Source: Parabacteroides gordonii MS-1 = DSM 23371 (GTDB lineage: Bacteria; Bacteroidota; Bacteroidia; Bacteroidales; Tannerellaceae). Taken from it: a stretch of DNA of 64,000 bases. The stretch spans positions 1,526,173 to 1,590,172 of the forward strand of contig NZ_KQ033919.1 in NCBI RefSeq assembly GCF_000969825.1. Reading direction: 5' to 3'. The translations under genes were made by a program, and so were the position numbers. Every line of letters starts with the position of its first letter. Position 1 is the stretch's first letter. The notes under the pieces are model-generated. The model ran no database searches. It was not told where the DNA came from and was given only the letters and a program-made list of their open reading frames with translations. Of this stretch, positions 58,073 to 64,000 are shown in pieces.

Positions 58073-58827
58073 AACTGACATGTGCCATCATCGACGACGA
58101 ACCGCTGGCTATCAGCCTGCTGGAAAGTTATGTGAATAAGACGCCGTTCCTCGGCCTGGCGGGAAAATACAACAGTGCCGTCAACGCGCTCCCCATCCTC
58201 AGCAAAGAGCCCGTCGACCTGCTTTTCCTCGACATCCAGATGCCGGAGCTCAACGGGATGGAGTTCTCCCGTATCCTCGAAGGTGACACACGTATTATCT
58301 TTACCACCGCTTTCAGCCAGTACGCGCTCGACAGCTACAAAGTGAATGCACTCGACTACCTGCTAAAACCGATCAGCTATCCCGATTTCCTGAAATCGGC
58401 CAACAAAGCCCTGCAATGGTACGAACTGCTGCGCGAAGGCCAATCCCATCCGGAGACAACCGCCCCGGGTACGGACAGTCCGCGAACTGCCCACACAATC
58501 GAAAGCATCTTCATCAAAACAGAATACAAACTGATGCAGATCGAACTCCGTAAGATCTTATATATCGAAGGATTGAAGGATTACGTCAAAATATATGTGG
58601 AAGACGAGCCCCGCCCGATCCTTTCACTGATGAGCATGAAAAGCCTGGAAGATATGCTGCCGACCGACCGTTTCATCCGTGTGCACCGCTCCTTCATCGT
58701 GCAACCCGAAAAGATCAAAGTGATCGAACGCAACCGCATCGTATTCGGCAAAGAATATATCCCGATCTCCGACAACTACAAACAGAAGTTCATGGAGTTC
58801 CTGGCACAAAGGGCATTACTGCCCTAA
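58069..58827 (+). CDS. LytTR-family response regulator
   Basis: A 252-residue regulator starting at the ATG at 58069, which overlaps the kinase stop. The receiver domain has AIIDDEPLAISLL and the phospho-acceptor in LLFLDIQMPELNG; the C-terminal LytTR DNA-binding domain runs from about residue 145 (SIFIKTEYKLMQIE) to RVHRSFIVQ and SDNYKQKFMEFL. Expected to regulate the exporter operon upstream or itself. Confidence 0.93.
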   Translation: MKLTCAIIDDEPLAISLLESYVNKTPFLGLAGKYNSAVNALPILSKEPVDLLFLDIQMPELNGMEFSRILEGDTRIIFTTAFSQYALDSYKVNALDYLLKPISYPDFLKSANKALQWYELLREGQSHPETTAPGTDSPRTAHTIESIFIKTEYKLMQIELRKILYIEGLKDYVKIYVEDEPRPILSLMSMKSLEDMLPTDRFIRVHRSFIVQPEKIKVIERNRIVFGKEYIPISDNYKQKFMEFLAQRALLP

Positions 58828-58859
58828 GAAGTTGACAAGGGGCAGTAGACAACTGTCAA

Positions 58860-60347
58860 CTAGAAAAGCTGCAACAACAACTTTTCGAGCCCTTTCGTCA
58901 TTTCGCCCATGCTACAGGAATAGTTGTTGGAGAAAACGGCAACGGCATACTGCTTGCCGTCTTTTGTTATATATCCGGCATAACTTCTCACCCCGGTGAT
59001 GCCACCGCTTTTCAGCCGTGCTTTTCCCTGAAGCTTACTTCCTTTCAACAGGTTGCGTACCGAACCTTCGACGCCTGCCTGCGGCAATGAAGCGATAAAA
59101 GCATCCGATGCATCCGACTTCGTAGCCATATAAACCAGCATATCGGCGATAAAGCCGGCCGAAACCTTATCAGCCGGAGCCAGTCCGCTACCGTCATTCA
59201 TCCGCAGCGGGAAGATATCCAGCCCTTTCTTCTTCCAATGGTCTGCAACCACCTTCACCCCCCGTCCGAAAGAAGAGATCACTTCATTCTTCCGTGGCTG
59301 ATATTGCAATCCAACGGTCTTAACCAATGCATCCGCAAACAAGTTATGGCTGACATGGTTGGTGACGCTCGCAATCTCCTTCAAAGTAGGAGAATAGGTG
59401 GTGACGACCGTTTTCCTGTTACCCTCCTTCCATCTACCCGCTTCCGACTCGATCCGGTAGCAGGTCGGTTCTCCCGTCACCTCGATACCTGCGCGTTCCA
59501 GCCCTGTAGTCACGTAACCTGCCAGGAACAAGGCCGGATCGGGAATATCCCCTTTCAGTATATACCCGTCGCGGTTGGCAGGAAGGACACCGTATAAATA
59601 ACGCTCGCCGGCCAACGGCGCACCGATAATATAAGCACTGTCGGAAGCCACCGGAGCCGTTTCCAGATAATTGATAAAACGGACGGATGGCAAGGCGGGA
59701 TCAGTCCCCTTTACTACCGGACGGCTACCGGGAACACCCGTTTTCAGGGAGAGTTTATACATATTGTCGAACACCGAAAGGCCATAGCTTCCCGGCGCAT
59801 AATAATTCCCCATATCCTCACGCAGCCATTTGATAGACGATCCTTCAGTATCGAAAATACTTTCGTCGGACACAACCGCCCCGTTTATCTTCCGGATACC
59901 GGCTTTCTTCAGCGCCGCGATCCATTCGGGCATAAACTTGTTCTTTGCCGGCGTATAAGTACCCCTGTCGGGTGCAAAGTGGGACGAGCCCAACGACGGG
60001 TCGCCGCTGCCTTTTATATAAAGGTTACCGTTCAACACCCCTTCCCTGATCGTTCCGTCATACTCCAGCGTCGTCTCAAAACGATAATCTTCGCCCAGTA
60101 TTTCCAGAGCCGTTGCAGTTGCCACCGTCTTCAGTACCGAAGCGGGCGACACCAGGCGGTCTGTGTCGTAACTATACAAGGTCTTTCCATCCTGCAGGTC
60201 TTTTACCACGATCGAAAAAGTGGCCCCTTTCATGTAAGGGGCATTCAGCAACTGCTTTACAGGCTGGGGAGTCTGTGTTTGCGCCTGTGCCTGTGGCAGG
60301 TAAGAACAGCACAGTATCAGGGCGGTACATAATATTTTCTTTATCAT
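58860..60347 (-). CDS. dacB: D-alanyl-D-alanine carboxypeptidase/endopeptidase (PBP4, DacB-like)
   Basis: A 495-residue exported penicillin-binding protein of class C. Signal peptide to about residue 22 (QAQAQ). Active-site SxxK is SVLK (VSPASVLKTVATA), SxN is SHN (NHVSHNLFADAL), and the KTG box appears as KSGG (ARLKSGGITGV). It cleaves D-Ala-D-Ala stems and cross-links in the periplasm. Single gene, divergent from the AI-2E transporter. Confidence 0.94.
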   Translation of the reverse strand: MIKKILCTALILCCSYLPQAQAQTQTPQPVKQLLNAPYMKGATFSIVVKDLQDGKTLYSYDTDRLVSPASVLKTVATATALEILGEDYRFETTLEYDGTIREGVLNGNLYIKGSGDPSLGSSHFAPDRGTYTPAKNKFMPEWIAALKKAGIRKINGAVVSDESIFDTEGSSIKWLREDMGNYYAPGSYGLSVFDNMYKLSLKTGVPGSRPVVKGTDPALPSVRFINYLETAPVASDSAYIIGAPLAGERYLYGVLPANRDGYILKGDIPDPALFLAGYVTTGLERAGIEVTGEPTCYRIESEAGRWKEGNRKTVVTTYSPTLKEIASVTNHVSHNLFADALVKTVGLQYQPRKNEVISSFGRGVKVVADHWKKKGLDIFPLRMNDGSGLAPADKVSAGFIADMLVYMATKSDASDAFIASLPQAGVEGSVRNLLKGSKLQGKARLKSGGITGVRSYAGYITKDGKQYAVAVFSNNYSCSMGEMTKGLEKLLLQLF

Positions 60348-60348
60348 C

Positions 60349-60380
60349 TTGTTATCCTATTCTACTTTATTCTATCTTTG
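60349..60380 (+). promoter_or_regulatory. Promoter of the AI-2E-family transporter
   Basis: TTG (60349-60351), 21-bp spacer, TATCTTTG (60373-60380), 26 bp before the start codon. Confidence 0.55.
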
Positions 60381-60406
60381 TTGCAGGCAAAGATAAAAAT
60401 TATAAT

Positions 60407-61537
60407 ATGAACTCATTGTTTCAACGACCATTTACATTCGACCGGGTGGCCCGTATTGTTTTCAGCATAGTGATCATCGGTGGATTGCTCTATCTGGTCA
60501 CAGTCTTACGGAATGCGCTGCTTCCTTTCCTGATCGCCTGGCTGCTGGCCTATATGATGCAACCTTTCGTAAAGTTTTTCCAATACAAGCTCAAACTGAA
60601 AAGCCGTATCCTGGCGATCATTGCGGTTATCATTTCCGCTTCGCTGGTGATCGGTCTGGCTGCTGCCCTGGTCGTACCGTCCGTCGCCCAGGAAGCCGAC
60701 AGGACACTGAGCCTGATGCGCACGCATAACCCGGGTGCCGGTCATGTCCCGCTTATTCCCGAGTCGTGGATCGAATATCTTGAAACGAATGTCGATATCA
60801 ACCAGTTGATGGAGCTGCTCAGCCGCGAAAACATACAGAATGCGATCAAACAGCTGGCGCCGAAGGTGTGGAGCATCCTGTCGAACACCTTCTCCATCCT
60901 GTTCAGCATCACGATCATCTTCGTTATATTATTGTATTTCATATTTATCCTGCTCGATTACGAAAAGATCGCCAACGGCTGGATCGAACTGATCCCCGCC
61001 CGCCAGCGCACCTTTGTGAAAGGGCTGGCCGATGATGTGGAGATGAGTATGAACCGTTATTTCCGTGGGCAGTCGCTGATTGCTTTATGTGTCGGTGTCT
61101 TGCTGGCTATCGGCTTCAAGATCGTAGGGTTCCCGTTGGCCGTTACGCTGGGGCTGTTCATCGGCGTTCTGAATCTGATCCCCTATTTGCAGGCTATCGG
61201 CATTATCCCGATGATTATCCTCAGCCTGCTTAAATCGGCGGAGACAGGGCAAAACTTCTGGATCATCTTCGGACTGGGTCTGCTGGTGCTCGGGATCGTG
61301 CAGTGCATACAGGATTTATACCTCACCCCGCGCATCATGGGAAAGGCGATGGGATTAAATCCGGCCATTATCCTTCTTTCGCTCTCCATCTGGGGAACTT
61401 TACTGGGATTTATCGGACTGATCATCGCTCTACCGCTCACGACACTCTGTCTGTCTTATTATAAGCGTTTTATCTTGCTGGAAGAGGATATCATCCCTCC
61501 TTCCCCAGCCGATAATCAACCGCCGGAAGAAAAATAA
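60407..61537 (+). CDS. AI-2E family transporter
   Basis: A 376-residue membrane protein starting at the ATG at 60407 (MNSLFQRPFTFDRVAR); the frame upstream of it is not coding. It has about seven TM segments and the family pattern VGFPLAVTLGLFIGVLNLIPYLQAIG plus a late DLYLTPRIMGKAMGLNPAI (runs shortened). Family members are proposed exporters of AI-2, sodium or other small ions; the substrate here is unknown. Confidence 0.9.
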   Translation: MNSLFQRPFTFDRVARIVFSIVIIGGLLYLVTVLRNALLPFLIAWLLAYMMQPFVKFFQYKLKLKSRILAIIAVIISASLVIGLAAALVVPSVAQEADRTLSLMRTHNPGAGHVPLIPESWIEYLETNVDINQLMELLSRENIQNAIKQLAPKVWSILSNTFSILFSITIIFVILLYFIFILLDYEKIANGWIELIPARQRTFVKGLADDVEMSMNRYFRGQSLIALCVGVLLAIGFKIVGFPLAVTLGLFIGVLNLIPYLQAIGIIPMIILSLLKSAETGQNFWIIFGLGLLVLGIVQCIQDLYLTPRIMGKAMGLNPAIILLSLSIWGTLLGFIGLIIALPLTTLCLSYYKRFILLEEDIIPPSPADNQPPEEK

Positions 61538-61569
61538 TTGCACTTTTTTTGAAAATATTCGCCCTTGCT

Positions 61570-61600
61570 ATTGCAAATTCAAAAATAAACCCTACCTTTG
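61570..61600 (+). promoter_or_regulatory. tRNA-Lys promoter
   Basis: ATTG (61570-61573), 19-bp spacer, TACCTTTG (61593-61600), followed by the tRNA 52 bp later. It has the same boxes and spacing as the two invertible promoters. Confidence 0.7.
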
Positions 61601-61651
61601 CACCCGCAATACAGAAGTAAAGCACACCGCAATACAGAGTATGCAAATGAT

Positions 61652-61727
61652 GATTCGCTAGCTCAGCTGGTAGAGCACATCCCTTTTAAGGATGGGGTCC
61701 TGGGTTCGAACCCCAGGCGGATCACCA
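61652..61727 (+). tRNA. tRNA-Lys (UUU anticodon)
   Basis: Acceptor arms GATTCGC and GCGGATC pair over 7 bp, the D arm is GCTCAGCTGGTAGAGC, the anticodon stem CATCC/GGATG encloses loop CTTTTAA (anticodon TTT), and the T arm contains GGTTCGAACCCC. CCA is encoded at 61725-61727. Confidence 0.98.
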
Positions 61728-61731
61728 AGAA

Positions 61732-61768
61732 AACAGCTTCAGATTTATTCTGAAGCTGTTTTTCTTTT
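61732..61768 (+). terminator. tRNA terminator
   Basis: AACAGCTTCAGA pairs with TCTGAAGCTGTT around a short loop, followed by a T-run. Confidence 0.92.
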
Positions 61769-61782
61769 ATAACCTGCCAAAG

Positions 61783-61892
61783 TTATTCACAACTAGATTA
61801 CCCGCTATTGTTTACAACTATCACACAAAATAATCAACCAAAAGATTATTAGCTAATTAACCTGTTGATAACTCTGTTGATAAACCTGTTAA
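61783..61892. repeat. DnaA-box-like repeats
   Basis: TTATTCACA (61783-61791) and two TGTTGATAA (61863-61871 and 61875-61883, 12 bp apart), each one mismatch from the DnaA box TTATCCACA or its complement; a degenerate third copy follows. One CTATCAC heptamer is also present. Confidence 0.4.
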
Positions 61893-61917
61893 GAAGGGGA
61901 AATACAACCTATCCCCA

Positions 61918-62004
61918 TCATCCCCCTTTCCTTTTCTTCCCGAAATCCAACAAGAACCCCAGCAACGCCATAATAAACTCAAAAATAGACTTCAACTTAC
62001 TCAT
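61918..62004 (-). CDS. Small membrane peptide (smalltalk-like)
   Basis: A 28-residue frame, MSKLKSIFEF then a hydrophobic helix and a basic tail GKKRKGG. The position after an HU-like gene and a wall hydrolase, and the MSKLKSI start, recall the 'smalltalk' peptides annotated in Bacteroides at the same place. It could be a holin-like or signalling peptide. Confidence is limited by its length; the C-terminus differs from the usual family as I remember it. Confidence 0.5.
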   Translation of the reverse strand: MSKLKSIFEFIMALLGFLLDFGKKRKGG

Positions 62005-62056
62005 ACTGATTGATTTTAAATGATTAATAAAAAATGTTCGAACCTTACCACCCTCC

Positions 62057-62527
62057 TTACAACTCCTCCTGCCGCAACAACCCGTCGACCAGCGGAGCGA
62101 TCTGCCGTGCAATCCGGGTAAGCATTTCCTCATAAGCAGCCCTGTTGTCACCGTTCACTTCACTGATGTAGCGGCTGTAAGCGATCTCACGGGCATAGGC
62201 TGCAGGGAAGTTGCTTACGGTGGCGGCCGGGCGGTAGGCCGTGGATATGAGGCGGGCGAAATCGAGAAAGCTGTTTTCAGCGGTATCATAGCGGCGAAAT
62301 AAAAGGCCGTTTTTCCCCTGGTCGGTCTTGCCGCCATGCCAGTAGGCGTTGACGACACCGTAACCCGTCAGTCCGAAAAAGTTATTATACTCCTGCGCCA
62401 GCGTGCTCTCACCCCAGCCGCTCTCGATGGCCGACTGTGCGAGGATGACGACCGGATTGATCCGGTACAGATTCCCCGCCATACGTGCGGCGGGGAAATA
62501 AAATTCTACAAATCTCTGTTTGTCCAT
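62057..62527 (-). CDS. Glucosaminidase-domain peptidoglycan hydrolase
   Basis: A 156-residue protein with a single FlgJ/Auto-type N-acetylglucosaminidase domain: VVILAQSAIESGWGEST with the catalytic Glu, NNFFGLTGYG, and FRRYDTAENSFLDFARLIS. No signal peptide is visible, so export would need another route (phage-like lysis). Located between an HU-like gene and a small membrane peptide on one strand, a lysis-like trio. Confidence 0.82.
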   Translation of the reverse strand: MDKQRFVEFYFPAARMAGNLYRINPVVILAQSAIESGWGESTLAQEYNNFFGLTGYGVVNAYWHGGKTDQGKNGLLFRRYDTAENSFLDFARLISTAYRPAATVSNFPAAYAREIAYSRYISEVNGDNRAAYEEMLTRIARQIAPLVDGLLRQEEL

Positions 62528-62549
62528 TGGTAAATAGGGTTAGCGGTTA

Positions 62550-62999
62550 TTATTCGATTACAGGACGATCGTCTTCCCCACCACCGGCGGGCGGAGTGGT
62601 AGGCGTGAGGGTCGTACGTTCCCCTTTGACCGTTTGCGTCATGTTACGCAAGAGGGAGCCGGGCCGGAAACGCAGGCGGGGCTTCTTTAGTAATGTGGAT
62701 GAAAAATCATCTTCAGTGACACTCCCTTTGCTGCCGAGCAGTAACTGGAAGTTGCCGAGTTCCCCAAATTGCACCATCTCCCCGCGCCCGAGCGCCTTTG
62801 CCGCAAACAGGTTCATACGGTCGAGAACCAGTTTGACATCGCCACTCGAAGCCGTGGAACTCTCTGCGATCAGTTCACATAACTCTTCAAACGAACAGGT
62901 ACGGGTTGCCCGCGTCTGCGCATAATAGAGTTTCTCTTTTCCTGCTTCTACATTCTTACTCATGTTCTTTCTCAGAACCAAATGATACTTTACTGCCAT
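62550..62999 (-). CDS. HU-family DNA-binding protein (Bacteroidales long form)
   Basis: A 149-residue HU-like protein: VKYHLVLRKNMSK, a helical segment SFEELCELIAESST, and the beta-arm stem GRGEMVQFGELGNFQLLLGS with KKPRLRFRPGSLLR. The C-terminal tail is Thr/Pro-rich and disordered. Such long HU homologues accompany wall hydrolases and VapE/DUF4248 genes in Bacteroides. A 16-bp perfect palindrome lies upstream. Confidence 0.85.
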   Translation of the reverse strand: MAVKYHLVLRKNMSKNVEAGKEKLYYAQTRATRTCSFEELCELIAESSTASSGDVKLVLDRMNLFAAKALGRGEMVQFGELGNFQLLLGSKGSVTEDDFSSTLLKKPRLRFRPGSLLRNMTQTVKGERTTLTPTTPPAGGGEDDRPVIE

Positions 63000-63032
63000 A
63001 ACGTGATTGTTTTTAATGATTAATGAATTGTG

Positions 63033-63048
63033 TTGTAATTAATTACAA
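63033..63048. promoter_or_regulatory. Perfect 16-bp palindrome upstream of the HU-like gene
   Basis: TTGTAATTAATTACAA, 34 bp before the HU-like start on the minus strand, next to a TATCTTTA -7-like box. A candidate operator. Confidence 0.45.
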
Positions 63049-63193
63049 TATAAAGATACGACAACCGGGCACCCCTGCTGATGCCCAATGTGACCGAACG
63101 TGACAAGACAGCACTTTATTTCGTTTAAATCCATTCAAAGCCTTGTTATTCTTATCTTTAATGCGTATATTTATAGAAACAAACAACGATATC

Positions 63194-63418
63194 ATGGAAC
63201 AAAAAGCATTCGTCATCCGCGCCTACGGTGTCGGCGAACTGGCCGGACTATACAACCCCCATCTTTCCCATCGCGGAGCCGTCATGCAACTCCGCCGCTG
63301 GATCAACCATCATGGCATCCTCAAAGAAAAGCTAGCCGCCCTGGGCTACCATCCCGGCATACGTTGCTTCACCCCGAAACAGGTGGCCTGTATCGTAGAA
63401 CATTTAGGGGAACCTTGA
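63194..63418 (+). CDS. DUF4248 family protein
   Basis: A 74-residue basic protein from the ATG at 63194 (MEQKAFVIRAYGVGELAGLYNP). The pattern GELA-LYNP, RRWI and FTPKQVACIVEHLG is the DUF4248 signature; it looks like a small DNA-binding or regulatory protein. It is read away from the HU-like gene and converges on the VapE-like gene, the usual order of this Bacteroides module. Function unknown. Confidence 0.85.
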   Translation: MEQKAFVIRAYGVGELAGLYNPHLSHRGAVMQLRRWINHHGILKEKLAALGYHPGIRCFTPKQVACIVEHLGEP

Positions 63419-63650
63419 ACACGAACTAGAAAATAGGGGTCGGGAGCTATTTTATTTCGGACGGGGGCGGAAGCAGGCAGGACGGGAGCTATGGCGAGGG
63501 TGGACGTGGTGAAGGTTGGGGGATGGGTTCCCGTGACTTCTGTATGGTAGCGGGAGCTTTTATAACGTGGGATAACGGGAATTATGGATAGTCCACATAC
63601 AGAAGTTTACGGAAAAGCGATCTTTCCTCCACCACCTCCACCCCGTCGGT
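63419..63650. other. G-rich convergent spacer
   Basis: No gene seen. It carries three GGGAGCT phrases (about 63442, 63484 and 63552) on a G-rich strand and a perfect 11-bp inverted repeat ACTTCTGTATG (63536-63546) / CATACAGAAGT (63596-63606). It separates the ends of the DUF4248 and VapE-like genes. Confidence 0.4.
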
Positions 63651-64000
63651 TCAGAAAGGAAGAGAAGGGTCGGGAGATTTGGTGTCATCGCGGGGATTTT
63701 GCGGGGTGCTATCCGGCTGGTTTTCCGGCGTTTGTTCATTGTTGTTTTCGTAGGAAGTTATTCCCAGCTGCACGGACTTTACTTCGTCGAAGGTTAGCTC
63801 TATCACGGAAAAAAGACGGGTACCGCGACGGATTGTATATTCAAACTCCGCCCTTTTCAGCATCTTACCCAGGTTATTCACATTGATCGGCGTGATAGGC
63901 AAACGCGTCTTTTCGGCTATCTTGGCGATAATCTCGCTGCTGGAAAGCAGTTGCGGATGCTCAAAACGAACCGGTTTACGGAAGAAAGTGTAAAATAACT
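63651..64000 (-). CDS. C-terminus of a VapE-like (virulence-associated E) protein, partial
   Basis: The minus frame is open to the right edge, so only the last ~115 residues are present: YTFFRKPVRFEHPQLL, SSEIIAKIAEKTRLPI, NVNNLGKMLKRAEFE, then a polar Asn/Gln/Pro-rich tail. This fits the end of the VapE-type SF3 helicase/primase proteins that neighbour DUF4248 and HU-like genes in Bacteroides. Family name from gene order and memory; the helicase motifs lie outside the window. Confidence 0.6.
   Translation of the reverse strand, partial: LFYTFFRKPVRFEHPQLLSSSEIIAKIAEKTRLPITPINVNNLGKMLKRAEFEYTIRRGTRLFSVIELTFDEVKSVQLGITSYENNNEQTPENQPDSTPQNPRDDTKSPDPSLPF

Overview
The window looks like chromosome of a gut Bacteroidales bacterium, most probably Parabacteroides. 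The reasons are promoters of the form TTG-N19/20-TAnnTTTG, SusC/RagA-style TonB receptors with N-terminal carboxypeptidase-like domains, DUF4374, DUF5686, DUF4492, DUF2023 and DUF4248 proteins, CydAB as terminal oxidase, and two very large surface proteins ending in a DUF6383-like C-terminal domain. The genus is inferred from gene content; no marker gene was compared.

Layout. 0-4.2 kb: a gene cut by the left edge, then a 1164-residue S-layer-like protein on the minus strand whose upstream region is a promoter flanked by 30-bp inverted sites (an inverton). 4.3-13 kb: a xenosiderophore-uptake operon (TonB receptor, DUF4374 lipoprotein, esterase, PepSY membrane protein) followed by a DUF5686 protein. 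13-17.5 kb: DUF362/DUF6599 pair, FlK-like thioesterase, enolase, a small cysteine-motif protein. 17.5-21.3 kb: a His-rich small membrane protein with a second TonB receptor, then flavodoxin with DUF2023. 21.4-27.7 kb: a minus-strand run parA-parB-DUF5683-lytic transglycosylase-Rsh. 28-28.8 kb: a solitary REP-associated tyrosine transposase between inverted palindromes. 28.8-32.7 kb: a second S-layer-like gene with its own invertible promoter. 32.7-33.7 kb: a gene-free kilobase rich in short repeats. 33.7-42.7 kb: surE-lpxB, a NigD-like lipoprotein, two convergent ECF sigma modules, and a DUF1080/oxidoreductase pair. 43-52.2 kb: DUF4492-cydA-cydB, RNase Z, a tiny secreted protein, a FadL-type porin, queC-queF, a second DUF1080 protein and a lipoprotein. 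52.3-58.8 kb: TolC-MacA-MacB-FtsX exporter followed by a LytS/LytTR-type two-component pair. 58.8-64 kb: PBP4-type carboxypeptidase, AI-2E transporter, tRNA-Lys, and a mobile-looking module (small membrane peptide, glucosaminidase, HU-like protein, DUF4248, C-terminus of a VapE-like protein).

The most interesting signal is the pair of invertible promoters. Both 30-bp sites have a 12-6-12 layout (palindromic arms around a 6-bp core), the core differs between loci (CGTTCC versus CGATCG), the promoter sits at the same place in each, and in this assembly both promoters face away from their S-layer-like gene, i.e. both genes should be OFF. Promoter inversion of S-layer glycoprotein genes is already known from Parabacteroides distasonis. 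What may be new here is the locus-specific core, the self-complementary core at locus 2, and the possibility that the OFF orientation of locus 1 transcribes toward the siderophore operon. No recombinase gene is in the window.
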